A stretch of 27,003 bases of DNA, taken from contig JAGXAV010000003.1 of assembly GCA_018971455.1 (NCBI GenBank), forward strand, positions 1 to 27,003, in the 5' to 3' direction. The translations under genes were made by a program, and so were the position numbers. The notes under the pieces are model-generated. The model worked only from the letters and a program-made list of their open reading frames with translations. It ran no database searches and was not told the origin of the DNA. This document shows, in pieces, positions 1 through 8,564 of the stretch; the stretch's first letter is position 1, and the number at the start of each line of letters is the position of its first letter. Source of the stretch: Rhodospirillales bacterium (GTDB lineage Bacteria; Pseudomonadota; Alphaproteobacteria; Acetobacterales; Acetobacteraceae).

Positions 1-58
1 CGACCGCGTGGTGCTGACCCGGGGCGCGCTCACCCATATCTCGCGCGTGCCCGGCTGA
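1..58 (+). CDS. C-terminal end of an unidentified protein (partial)
   Basis: An open frame enters from the left edge (codons in phase from base 2) and ends with TGA at 56-58. The visible tail is 18 residues, DRVVLTRGALTHISRVPG. The residues are too few to assign a family. It lies on the same strand as the polysaccharide-type ABC exporter that starts 94 bases downstream, so it may belong to a surface-glycan gene group, but that is inference from position only. Confidence 0.5.
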   Translation, partial: DRVVLTRGALTHISRVPG

Positions 59-111
59 GGGCGCTGGCGCGCCTGACCGCCCCCGACTGACGGCGTTGGC
101 CTGACCGCGCC

Positions 112-149
112 GGAGGCGGCGGGCCGGCCAATCGGCTATCGCCGCCTCC
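112..149 (+). terminator. Perfect 10-bp GC-rich hairpin just before the exporter permease
   Basis: GGAGGCGGCG (112-121) is the exact reverse complement of CGCCGCCTCC (140-149), with an 18-base loop. It sits between the stop at 58 and the ATG at 152. There is no T-run after the stem, so a classic intrinsic terminator is not certain. The left arm contains a Shine-Dalgarno-like GGAGG that pairs with CCTCC directly before the start codon, so control of translation is an alternative reading. Confidence 0.4.
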
Positions 150-151
150 CC

Positions 152-1005
152 ATGATCGATGCTCCCAACTTAGCACCCGCCGGCGCCGTCACGCTTGAGC
201 TGACGCCGGGGCGCAGCTTCGCCCGCCGCCAGGCCTTCGCCTGGCGCGACGTGCGCGAGACCGCCCAGCTCTGGCGCCTGTGCTGGACCCTGGCCTGGCT
301 CGATATCCGGCTGCGCTACCGCGGCTCCATGCTCGGCCCGTTCTGGCTCACCCTGTCCACCGGCGTGATGGTAGCCGCGATGGGGGTGATCTACGCCACC
401 TTGTTCCGCATGGATGTCGCCGAATACCTGCCCTTCCTGGCCGTCTCGCAGGTGCTCTGGGGCTTCCTGGCCACGCTGGTCACCGAGGCCTGCACCGGCT
501 ACACCAGCGCCGAGTTCACCATCCGCTCGATGCGCATGCCGTTCGTGCTCTATGCGGTGCGCATCCTGGTGCGCAACCTGGTGGTACTGGCGCACAACAT
601 GCTCGTGATCGTGGTGGTGTTCGCGGTGTTCGCCAACTGGCCGGATGCGAACTGGCTGCTCATCCTGCCCGCCGCCCTCGTCTGGCTGCTCGACGGCGTG
701 GCGGTGACGCTGCTGCTCGGCGTGCTCTGCGCGCGTTTTCGCGACATTCCGCCGATCGTCGGCAGCATCATGCAGATGGCCTTCTTCGTCACCCCGGTGA
801 TCTGGCAGCCCAGGCTGGTCGGCGCGCACCAATGGCTGCTGCCGTTCAATCCCTTCTACACGCTGCTCGAGATCATCCGCGCCCCGCTGCTCGGCCAGCT
901 GCCGAATGCCGGAGTCTATGCCTCGGCCCTCCTCACCTCCGTCCTGCTCTGCGGCGCCACCTGGCTGCTCTTCACCCGCGTGCGCGACCGCATCGCCTTC
1001 TGGGT

Positions 1006-1009
<4 letters not shown>
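152..1009 (+). CDS. ABC-2 type polysaccharide exporter, permease subunit (Wzm/KpsM-like)
   Basis: A 285-residue inner-membrane protein of the ABC-2 permease family that moves lipid-linked O-antigen, capsule or similar glycans out of the cytoplasm. The amphipathic N-terminal segment (WRDVRETAQLWRLCW, about 31-45) leads to RLRYRGSMLGPFW (53-65), the usual entry into the first membrane helix. About six hydrophobic segments follow (near 64-85, 96-115, 140-162, 168-194, 203-219 and 255-273). CARFRDIPP (193-201) and NPFYTLLEIIRAPLLG (233-248) are characteristic of this family. The gene overlaps the following ATPase gene by ATGA, as expected for a two-subunit exporter. No good ribosome site precedes ATG 152; a hairpin ends two bases before it. 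The exported glycan cannot be named. KpsM versus Wzm cannot be decided from this sequence. Confidence 0.9.
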
Positions 1010-1791
<782 letters not shown>

Positions 1792-1798
1792 GGCGGCG

Positions 1799-3517
1799 TC
1801 AGCCCGCCACGCCGATCAGGTTGCGCCGCGCCGGATCGGCCTCCGGCACGGCGGCCAGCAGCGCCCGGGTATAGGCATGCGACGGCGCGCCGCACAGCGC
1901 CTCCGCCGGCCCGGTCTCGACGATCTCGCCGCGATACATCACCGCGATGCGGTCGCAGAAATACCGGATCACCCCGAGATCGTGGCTGATCAGGATGAAA
2001 CTCAGCCCGAGCTTCGGCTGCAACGCCAGCAGCAGGTCGAGGATCTGGCTGCGCAGCGTCACGTCGAGGGCGGAGGTCGGCTCATCGGCGATGATCAGCC
2101 GCGGATCGAGCGCCAGGGCACGGGCAATCACGATGCGCTGGCGCTGCCCGCCGGAGAAGGCGTGCGGATAGCGCGTCTGGGCCGCCGCCGGCAGCCCGAC
2201 CAGTTCGAGCAGCGCGCCCACCCGGGCCGCCAGCACCGCGCCATGCATCAGCCCGTTCACCAGCAGCGGCTCGCCGATGCACTGCCCCACCGTCATGCGC
2301 GGATTGAGCGAGGCGAACGGGTCCTGGAACACCATGCGGATCTGCCGGTGCGCACGCCGCAATCCGGCACGATCCGCGCCGGCCAACTCGAGCTGCCCGC
2401 CCTCGCGCGGCGTGTAGTCGATGCGTCCGGCACTCGGCCGCAGCACGCGGATCAGTGCGCTGCCCAATGTCGTCTTGCCCGAGCCTGATTCGCCGACGAT
2501 GCCGAGATTCTCGCCCTCGAACAGGTCGAGATCGAGGTTCCGCACGGCCGCGACGCCGGGGCGGGACGGGCGCAGGAACCGCCGCTCGCCGGGATAGGTC
2601 ACGCTCAGCCCGCGGACCTGGAGCACCGGCGCGGCGGGCGGGCGCGGCACGCGCGCCGAGGGGGCGGCCATGCCCAGCCGGCGCGCCGAATCGAGCAGCT
2701 TGCGCGTGTACGGGTGCTGCGGTGCCGCGAACAGCGTCTGCACGTCCGCGCGCTCCACCACCTCGCCCTGGTACATCACCAGCACATCATCGGCGATCTG
2801 GGCGACAACCCCCATGTCGTGGGTGATGAACAGCACGGCCAGCCCGTGCGCCTGTTGCAGCCGGGCGATCAGACGCAGAATCTCCGCCTGGGTGGTGACG
2901 TCGAGCGCCGTCGTCGGTTCATCGGCGATCAGCACCTTCGGGTTGCACGCCAGCGCCATGGCGATCATGGCGCGTTGGCGCATGCCGCCGCTGAATTCGA
3001 ACGGATAGCGCGCAACCGCGCTCTCGGGATCGGGGATTTCGACCTGCCGCAGCAGCGCCACCGCCCGCGCCATCGCCTCCCGGCGGGTCGCCAGCCCATG
3101 GGCGAGAAGCGCCTCGCCGATCTGCCAGCCGATGCGATGGATCGGGCTCAGCGAGGTCATCGGCTCCTGGAACACCATGGCGATGTCGCGCCCGCGAATG
3201 GCGCGGATCTGCCGGCCCTTGGCGGGCAGGGTGGCCAGATCCACGCACGGGCCGCCACCGCCCTGCGGCGTGAAGCGGATGGCGCCGCTGGTGATGCGGC
3301 CCGGATGCGGCACGATGCGCAGGATGGAGCGCGCGGTCATGCTCTTGCCGCTGCCGCTCTCGCCGACGATGCACAGGGTACGCCCGCGGCGCAGCTGGAA
3401 ACTCACCCGCTCGACGGCGCGCAAGGTCGCGCTGCCGGCGCGGAACTGCGTGGACAGATCGGCGACATCGAGCACGATCTCGCCGTCCGCGGCGGGGTTG
3501 GCTGCCGCGTCAGGCAT
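1799..3517 (-). CDS. Opp/Dpp-type ABC importer, fused double ATP-binding protein (DppD-DppF type)
   Basis: A 572-residue cytoplasmic ATPase with two complete nucleotide-binding domains in one chain, replacing the usual separate D and F subunits. Domain 1 has Walker A GESGSGKS (52-59), signature FSGGMRQR (175-182) and Walker B VLIADEPT (195-202). Domain 2 has Walker A GESGSGKT (342-349), signature FSGGQRQR (454-461) and Walker B LIIADEPT (474-481). Each domain ends with the [16 protein letters not shown] tail of the oligopeptide/dipeptide family. I chose ATG at 3517, which overlaps the end of the upstream permease by eight bases. An in-frame ATG ten codons earlier (3547) would sit deeper inside the permease gene. 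It is the last gene of the importer operon. The substrate is not readable from this subunit; the neighbours suggest a sugar acid or oligosaccharide. Confidence 0.93.
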   Translation of the reverse strand: MPDAAANPAADGEIVLDVADLSTQFRAGSATLRAVERVSFQLRRGRTLCIVGESGSGKSMTARSILRIVPHPGRITSGAIRFTPQGGGGPCVDLATLPAKGRQIRAIRGRDIAMVFQEPMTSLSPIHRIGWQIGEALLAHGLATRREAMARAVALLRQVEIPDPESAVARYPFEFSGGMRQRAMIAMALACNPKVLIADEPTTALDVTTQAEILRLIARLQQAHGLAVLFITHDMGVVAQIADDVLVMYQGEVVERADVQTLFAAPQHPYTRKLLDSARRLGMAAPSARVPRPPAAPVLQVRGLSVTYPGERRFLRPSRPGVAAVRNLDLDLFEGENLGIVGESGSGKTTLGSALIRVLRPSAGRIDYTPREGGQLELAGADRAGLRRAHRQIRMVFQDPFASLNPRMTVGQCIGEPLLVNGLMHGAVLAARVGALLELVGLPAAAQTRYPHAFSGGQRQRIVIARALALDPRLIIADEPTSALDVTLRSQILDLLLALQPKLGLSFILISHDLGVIRYFCDRIAVMYRGEIVETGPAEALCGAPSHAYTRALLAAVPEADPARRNLIGVAG

Positions 3518-4631
3518 GCGGATCGGCCGCGTCGCGCAGCCCGTCACCGAGGAAATTGAGCGCCAGCACCGCGATCGCCACCGCCACGCCGGGCAGCAGC
3601 AGCCATGGGGCCGAGGCCAGCGTGTTGACGTTCTGCGCTTCCTCCAGAAGCGTGCCCCAGCTGATGGCCGGCGGTTGCAGACCCAGCCCGAGAAAGCTCA
3701 GCGCCGTCTCGGCCAGGATCATCTGCGGCACCGCGAGGGTGATGGAGGCGATGATGTGGCTGGTCAGCGCCGGCAGCATGTGGCGGAAGATCACCCGGGC
3801 CTGGCTGCATCCGTCGAGCATGGCGGCCGTGATATAGGTCTCGCCCCGCAGCACGAGGAAGCGCCCGCGAATGACGCGCGCCAGCTGCGTCCAGCCGACC
3901 AGGGAGATGATCAGCGTGATCATGAAATAGGTGGTGATCGGCGACCATGTCTTCGGCAGCGCTGCGGCCAGCGCCAGCCACACCGGAATCGTCGGCAGCG
4001 AGAGGATGAACTCGATCACGCGCTGGATCAGCCAATCGGTCTGCCCGCCGAAATATCCGGATATGCCGCCCAGGACGATGCCGAGGACCAGGCTGCACAG
4101 CACGCCGACAAGCCCCACCGAGAGCGACACCCGCGCGCCGAACACGATGCGGCTCAGCATGTCCCGCCCCAGCCGGTCCGCGCCGAGCAGGAACACATGC
4201 GCGCCGGGATCGACGGCACCGAAAAGATGAATGTCGCTCCGCAACAGGCCCCAGAGCCGATAGGGCGTGCCATGCACGAACAGGCCGAGTGCCACGCGTC
4301 GGGTGGGATCGACCACATAGGCCGGCGCCAGCGTCACCGGGTCCCGCTTCAGCGCCTCGGCATAGACGAAGGGCCGCCAGGCAAAGCCGGCCGGCGTGGA
4401 CACGAGCCAGTGAACAACCTGCGGCGGATGGAACACCATGCGCGCATTCGTGGCATCCGGATCACTCGGCGCGACGAACTCGGCACCGGCGGCGAGCGCA
4501 TAGAGCAGCAGCGTGACGCCGAGGCAGAGCAGCGCGAGGCGATGGCGGCAGAAGCGCCGCCACATCAACCGCGCCTGGGAGGCGGCGCCGGGATCGCGCG
4601 CGTCGGGCCGGGTGGCGATGGCGGCGCTCAC
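3510..4631 (-). CDS. Opp/Dpp-type ABC importer, inner-membrane permease (DppC type, with long periplasmic insert)
   Basis: A 373-residue second permease of the importer. The most likely start is GTG at 4631, overlapping the stop of the preceding permease as GTGA; an ATG at 4565 would remove 22 residues. TM1 is near residues 32-50. About 100 residues then precede the conserved GADRLGRD motif (150-157, usually GTDxxGRD), making it longer than the roughly 300-residue DppC norm. The transport domain follows with several helices, the EAA-loop region ETYITAAMLDGCSQARVIF (264-282) and the family ending SFLGLGLQPP...SWG...NFLGDGLRDAADP. The extra segment after TM1 should lie in the periplasm, as in Opp-like permeases associated with larger or carbohydrate substrates. 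It is translationally coupled on both sides. Confidence 0.9.
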   Translation of the reverse strand: MSAAIATRPDARDPGAASQARLMWRRFCRHRLALLCLGVTLLLYALAAGAEFVAPSDPDATNARMVFHPPQVVHWLVSTPAGFAWRPFVYAEALKRDPVTLAPAYVVDPTRRVALGLFVHGTPYRLWGLLRSDIHLFGAVDPGAHVFLLGADRLGRDMLSRIVFGARVSLSVGLVGVLCSLVLGIVLGGISGYFGGQTDWLIQRVIEFILSLPTIPVWLALAAALPKTWSPITTYFMITLIISLVGWTQLARVIRGRFLVLRGETYITAAMLDGCSQARVIFRHMLPALTSHIIASITLAVPQMILAETALSFLGLGLQPPAISWGTLLEEAQNVNTLASAPWLLLPGVAVAIAVLALNFLGDGLRDAADPHA

Positions 4632-5611
4632 TGCATGCGGATCCGCGGATCGAGAAGAGCGAGCAGAATATCGGAGACCAGCGTGCCGATGACCGTGAGC
4701 AGGCAGAGCAGCAGCAGGAAGGCGCCGGCCAGATACTGGTCCTGCGAGAGCAGCGCCTGTAGCAGCAGGGGCCCGGCGGTTTGCAGGTTCAGCACGATGG
4801 AGATGATCACGGAGCCGGAGACGAGGTTGGGGAGCACCCAGCCGAGCGTGCTGACGAACGGATTCAACGCGATGCGGATCGGATAGCGCAGCAGCAGCGT
4901 GAACTCGCTGAGCCCCTTGGCGCGCGCCGTCTCCACATAGGGCTGGTGCAGCTGGTCCAGCAGGTTGGCGCGCATCACGCGAATCAGGCTGGCGGCGCCC
5001 GAGGTTCCCAGAATGACCATCGGCACCCAGATATGGCGCAGCAGATCCGCCACGCGCCCAAGGGACCACGGGGCGTTGAGATAGTGGTGCGAGAACAATC
5101 CGCCGAGATCCTCGCCGAAATAGGCGATGCCGATATACATCAGCACGAGACCGAGGAGGAAACCCGGCACCGCGAGCCCGAGCATGCCCAGAAAGGTGAA
5201 GACGTAGTCGAAGACCGAATATTTATGCACCGCCGAGTAGACGCCGATCGGAAAAGCGATGGCCCAGGTAAACAGCAGCGCCGCCAGCGATAGCAGCAGC
5301 GTCAGCCCCATCCGCCCCCAGATCAGGGTGGAGACGGGCTGCTGCCACTGGAAGGAATAGCCGAAATTGCCGTGCGCCACGCCATCGATCCACCGCCAGT
5401 ACTGCACCAGGAACGGCCGGTCCAGCCCGTACTGCTCGCGCATCGAGAGCAGCGTCGCCTGGCTCACCGTCTCGCCACCCGCGGCCAGCGAGGCCGCGTA
5501 GTTGGTGGCGAAATCTCCCGGTGGCAGCTTGATCAGGCCGAAACAGGTGATCGAGACCAACGCCATGAACGGCACCATGCCGAGCAGACGGCGCAGGATG
5601 AAGCGGCTCAC
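4628..5611 (-). CDS. Opp/Dpp-type ABC importer, inner-membrane permease (DppB type)
   Basis: A 327-residue permease that pairs with the DppC-type subunit. It starts with GTG at 5611, 24 bases after the binding-protein stop. The N-terminus SRFILRRLLGMVPFMALVSI is the typical first helix. The periplasmic segment contains QYGLDRPFLVQYWRWIDG and GNFGYSFQ, standard for the DppB family. The cytoplasmic EAA loop is YVETARAKGLSEFTLLLRYP, followed by the final helices and the ending LLDPRIRMQ (family consensus LDPRIR). The stop codon overlaps the start of the next permease. The domain order and length are normal; nothing looks broken. Confidence 0.93.
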   Translation of the reverse strand: MSRFILRRLLGMVPFMALVSITCFGLIKLPPGDFATNYAASLAAGGETVSQATLLSMREQYGLDRPFLVQYWRWIDGVAHGNFGYSFQWQQPVSTLIWGRMGLTLLLSLAALLFTWAIAFPIGVYSAVHKYSVFDYVFTFLGMLGLAVPGFLLGLVLMYIGIAYFGEDLGGLFSHHYLNAPWSLGRVADLLRHIWVPMVILGTSGAASLIRVMRANLLDQLHQPYVETARAKGLSEFTLLLRYPIRIALNPFVSTLGWVLPNLVSGSVIISIVLNLQTAGPLLLQALLSQDQYLAGAFLLLLCLLTVIGTLVSDILLALLDPRIRMQ

Positions 5612-5635
5612 TGTCCGGCCCGACCGCGGCGCCGG

Positions 5636-7540
5636 CTAGGCATCGGTGAAGTAGTATTGCTGCGGCAGGGTCGGTGCCGGGTTGGGATAGGTCCAGCCAT
5701 TGGGCATGGAGGCCGGCACGTTCATCAGCCGCTTGCTGCGAATGCCGAACACCGTCAGCGCCTGCACCGTGCCGATCGTCTCGAACGCGTCGGCCGCCAT
5801 TTGCAGGATCTTCTTCACCAGCGCATCGGCCGCGGCCTGGTCGGCGGTCTGTTTCCACTGGTCCCACAGCTTCAGCCGCTCCTGCATGCTCGCGCTGGGC
5901 GCGATGCCGAGCTTGCCCCCGCTGGTGTACCACTGCACCCAGGGAATGCTCTGGCGGGAATCGAGCTGGTGCACCGCGAGCCAGGCCCGCGGATCGGTGG
6001 TCGGATGCACGCCCCCGGTCGCCGCTTCCAGGTCGATGTCATAGGCGTTGTCCTGGCCGCGATTGTAGAATTGCGAGCGCTCCATGGTGTTGATGCCGAG
6101 ATCGATGCCGACATCCGCCCATTGCTTCTTGACCATCTGGATGGTGTCGATCATCGCCGTTTCGTTGACCATCACATCCACGGTCAGGAACAGCTTGCTG
6201 CCGTCCGGATAGGTGCGCGGCCCGGTGCCCGACCGCTTGAGGCCGAGCGAGTCGAGCAGCTCGTTGGCCTTCTTCGGGTCGAATTTGAGGTACTGCGTCG
6301 CGAGCTGCTCGTTGTAGAAGCTGTCGCCGGGCAGCGGGGCCACCTGCCACGGCTTGGACTGCCCAAGGAAGACGATCTCGTTGATGCTGTCGCGATCCAT
6401 GGCGTGCGACAAGGCGATGCGGAAGGTCTTGTTGGTCAGCAATCCCTTCAGCTTCTCGTCCTTGTCGGTCTGGTTGAGATAGATGCAGACCGCGTTGGCA
6501 TCCGTGGGAGTGAGCGGCTGCAGGACATACCCGGCCTTGTCGGCATGCTGGGCGAGGATCGGCTTGTTGCCGATGCTGGGAATGTAGCGCAACTGCAAGT
6601 CGATCTGCCCGCCGATCACCGCGAGCAGCATGGATTGCTCGTTGGAGACCACCTTGAAATCGATGCCGTCGATGTAGGGAAGCTGGTTCCCCGCCGTGTC
6701 CACCTGCCAGAAATACGGGTTGCGCCGCATCGTCACCTCGGTGGTGCCGCCGGTATAGCCGCGCTCGACCACCCAGGGATCGAGCACCGGCCGCTCGGGA
6801 TTGGCCCAGCGCGCCGGCACCTCGATGTCGCCGCACTTGGCGCGGAACAGCGACGCCCAGTTGGGCTGATGCGAATCGGCGACCATCTTGGCGACGCCGG
6901 GATTGTACTTCGGCACGAATTGCTGGCAGTAATGCTTGGCGTAGAGCACCGGATGCTGGCCGAGCGGGCCGGCGAGCACTTCGGGGAAAATGCGGTAGGG
7001 CTCAGCGAAATGGAAGGTGACCGTGTGGTCGTCCTGCTTCGTCGCCGTCACCAGCTTGCCCGCCACGACATATTGCGACGGCGGCACGGCGAAGAATTCC
7101 TTGTTGGCCAGGAGGTCGTTGATGCAGAACAGGATGTCGTCGGCGGTGAAGGGGTGGCCGTCGGACCATTTCATCCCCGGCCGCAGCTTGAAGGTGAAGC
7201 TGCGCGCATCCGCACTCTCATCCCAGCCCGCGGCGACGTTGGGCACCGGCTTCTGGAAATCGGGCGACCAGCGGGTCAGCCCCATGTTGCCGACGATGCG
7301 CAGAATCGCGTTGTGATCGGCATCGCCGGCCAGCGCATTGCGCAGAATGCCGCCGTGCTTGCCGACATTGGCAACCGGCGTCACCACTTCGGGCTGCTGC
7401 GGCAGGCGCTCGGCCAGCTTCGGCAGCTTGCCCGCCTTCACCAGGGCTGCCAGCGCTGGCGCCTCGGCGAGCGTCGCGGCCCATGCCTGCGGCGCGAGGG
7501 CGGTTGAAAGCGACAAGGCAAGAAAATTCCTGCGACGCAT
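5636..7540 (-). CDS. Opp/Dpp-type periplasmic substrate-binding protein (SBP_bac_5 family)
   Basis: A 634-residue secreted binding protein that delivers substrate to the permease pair encoded next. The start at 7540 is supported by GGAGGG six bases upstream on the minus strand. The N-terminus MRRRNFLALSLSTALAPQAWA is a signal peptide with an RRxFL twin-arginine-like motif and likely cleavage after AWA (residue 21). The mature part carries family 5 features: WSDGHPFTADDILFCIND, PSQYVVAGKLV, RRNPYFW and FRIALSHAMDRDSIN. It is clearly longer than dipeptide-binding DppA (about 535 residues), which fits a class found in carbohydrate and sugar-acid loci as well as peptide uptake. It is the first gene of the four-gene operon and is divergent from the GntR regulator gene. 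A palindrome at 7620-7634 lies in the shared upstream region. The ligand is inferred from neighbours only. Confidence 0.92.
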   Translation of the reverse strand: MRRRNFLALSLSTALAPQAWAATLAEAPALAALVKAGKLPKLAERLPQQPEVVTPVANVGKHGGILRNALAGDADHNAILRIVGNMGLTRWSPDFQKPVPNVAAGWDESADARSFTFKLRPGMKWSDGHPFTADDILFCINDLLANKEFFAVPPSQYVVAGKLVTATKQDDHTVTFHFAEPYRIFPEVLAGPLGQHPVLYAKHYCQQFVPKYNPGVAKMVADSHQPNWASLFRAKCGDIEVPARWANPERPVLDPWVVERGYTGGTTEVTMRRNPYFWQVDTAGNQLPYIDGIDFKVVSNEQSMLLAVIGGQIDLQLRYIPSIGNKPILAQHADKAGYVLQPLTPTDANAVCIYLNQTDKDEKLKGLLTNKTFRIALSHAMDRDSINEIVFLGQSKPWQVAPLPGDSFYNEQLATQYLKFDPKKANELLDSLGLKRSGTGPRTYPDGSKLFLTVDVMVNETAMIDTIQMVKKQWADVGIDLGINTMERSQFYNRGQDNAYDIDLEAATGGVHPTTDPRAWLAVHQLDSRQSIPWVQWYTSGGKLGIAPSASMQERLKLWDQWKQTADQAAADALVKKILQMAADAFETIGTVQALTVFGIRSKRLMNVPASMPNGWTYPNPAPTLPQQYYFTDA

Positions 7541-7619
7541 GGTTCCCTCCGGACGTCCGCCTCTATCGGGCAATTCACGAGGTCTGCCGCCAGCGCTTCA
7601 TGCTTTCGGCTTGCAAACC

Positions 7620-7634
7620 ATCATGTTATATGAC
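7620..7634. promoter_or_regulatory. Candidate GntR operator, copy 1 (importer/regulator divergent region)
   Basis: ATCATGTTATATGAC is an imperfect palindrome (ATCAT and ATGAC arms) in the 170-base gap between the divergent binding-protein and gntR genes. A near-identical sequence occurs at 9589-9603. The two share CCATCATGTT, then A or G, then TATGA. Symmetry, location at two divergent promoters and proximity to an FCD-type GntR gene make it a plausible binding site for that regulator. Confidence 0.55.
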
Positions 7635-7710
7635 AACAAGACAAGCATGGGGCGAAGCCGCCTGTCAAGCAATCCGCTGCGGGCCAGGGCAACGCCGTCG
7701 GGGGGCGAAC

Positions 7711-8502
7711 GTGAACCATCGCGGGCGGGCGGGCGGCTCTGTCAGGCGTGAAGCCGCGGCGACGCGCAATCTCGAAGCGCCGCTGCCCCCCGCGCGCAGC
7801 CGCACCGAGGATCTGGTCCATCGCTTGCGCCAGGAAATCCTCAGCGGCGCACTCGCGCCGGGCGCGCGGCTGCCGACCGAGCAGCGCCTGTGCGAGCGCC
7901 TCGGCGTCAGTCGCACGGTGGTGCGCGAGGCGGTGGCGGCCCTGCGTGCCGACGGGCTGGTGATCACGCGCCAGGGCGTCGGCGCCTTCGTCAGCGCCGA
8001 TGCGCAGCACCGTCCCTTCCGCATCGACGCCGAGAATCTCACCTCCATCGCACGCATTCTCGATCTGATGGAGTTGCGCGCCAGCATCGAGACGGAGGCC
8101 GCCGCCCTCGCGGCGCAGCGCCGCAAGGCTTCTCATCTGCGCGAACTGGCGGCGCGGCTGGCGGCGTTTGATGCCGCCCTGGCGCATGGCGATGCCGCGG
8201 TGCAGGCCGATTTCGGCTTCCATTGTGCCATCGCCGAGGCCGCCGGAAACGCCTTCTTCGTCGATGTGCTGCATTATCTCGGCAAGCTCGTCATTCCGCG
8301 CCAAAGCATTCGCGTCCTGGCGCAGACCCCGGCGGCACAGACGGCCTATCTGCGTGGCGTGCAGGCCGAACATCGCGCGATCCACGACGCCATCGTCGCC
8401 CGCGACGCCCCGGCAGCCAGGGCCGCGATGCTCTCCCATCTGCAACGCAGCCAGGAACGCTACCGCCACATGGCCGGCGCGTCGGGCCGCCGCCCGGTCT
8501 AG
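7711..8502 (+). CDS. GntR-family transcriptional regulator, FadR/FCD subfamily
   Basis: A 263-residue regulator. The start chosen is GTG at 7711, preceded by a G-rich ribosome site (GGGGGGCGA); the frame is open upstream to 7483 but that part lies over the divergent gene and operator. The winged helix covers about residues 30-97, with PTEQRLCERLGVSRTVVREA as the helix-turn-helix. The FCD effector domain follows (about 113-255). Its expected metal ligands appear as D167, H171 (DFGFH), H221 (EHRAI) and H243 (LSHL). FCD regulators usually bind small carboxylates such as sugar acids and act mostly as repressors. It is divergent from the importer operon and convergent with the UxuA-like gene. It probably controls both, plus the enolase operon, through the palindromes at 7620 and 9589. 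Confidence 0.9.
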   Translation: MNHRGRAGGSVRREAAATRNLEAPLPPARSRTEDLVHRLRQEILSGALAPGARLPTEQRLCERLGVSRTVVREAVAALRADGLVITRQGVGAFVSADAQHRPFRIDAENLTSIARILDLMELRASIETEAAALAAQRRKASHLRELAARLAAFDAALAHGDAAVQADFGFHCAIAEAAGNAFFVDVLHYLGKLVIPRQSIRVLAQTPAAQTAYLRGVQAEHRAIHDAIVARDAPAARAAMLSHLQRSQERYRHMAGASGRRPV

Positions 8503-8564
8503 GGCGCGATGCGACCGGATGGGCGCATCAGGTCGGACGTGCTCCGAACGGCATGGATGCCCTA
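8500..8564. repeat. Palindromic element between two convergent genes, both stop codons in its arms
   Basis: TAGGGC (8500-8505) is the reverse complement of GCCCTA (8559-8564). Just inside, ATGC (8509-8512) matches GCAT (8551-8554). Two inner inverted repeats are GATGCG/CGCATC (8508-8513 and 8524-8529) and TCGGA/TCCGA (8533-8537 and 8543-8547). The outer arms contain the TAG stop of gntR and the TAG stop of the convergent UxuA-like gene. It could be a bidirectional terminator or a REP-like palindromic element. No T-run is seen. Confidence 0.5.

Noticed and set aside
280..1005. N-terminal extension of the exporter ATPase (frame open from 280)
   Set aside because: The extension lies over the permease gene in another frame and has a compositional bias without family similarity. 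The ATPase domain begins right after the ATG at 1006, which is coupled to the permease stop.
4632..5069. Upstream extension of the DppC-type permease frame
   Set aside because: It overlaps the DppB-type gene out of frame; the GTG at 4631 coupled to the upstream stop is the natural start.
5372..7507. A 711-codon open frame on the plus strand across the binding-protein and permease genes
   Set aside because: Same GC-skew artefact; it is opposite a clear signal-peptide-bearing binding protein and spans an operon junction.
7483..7710. Longer GntR protein starting near 7483
   Set aside because: The extra residues would cover the divergent gene's start and the palindrome and have no similarity to the family; GTG 7711 with a G-rich ribosome site is better.
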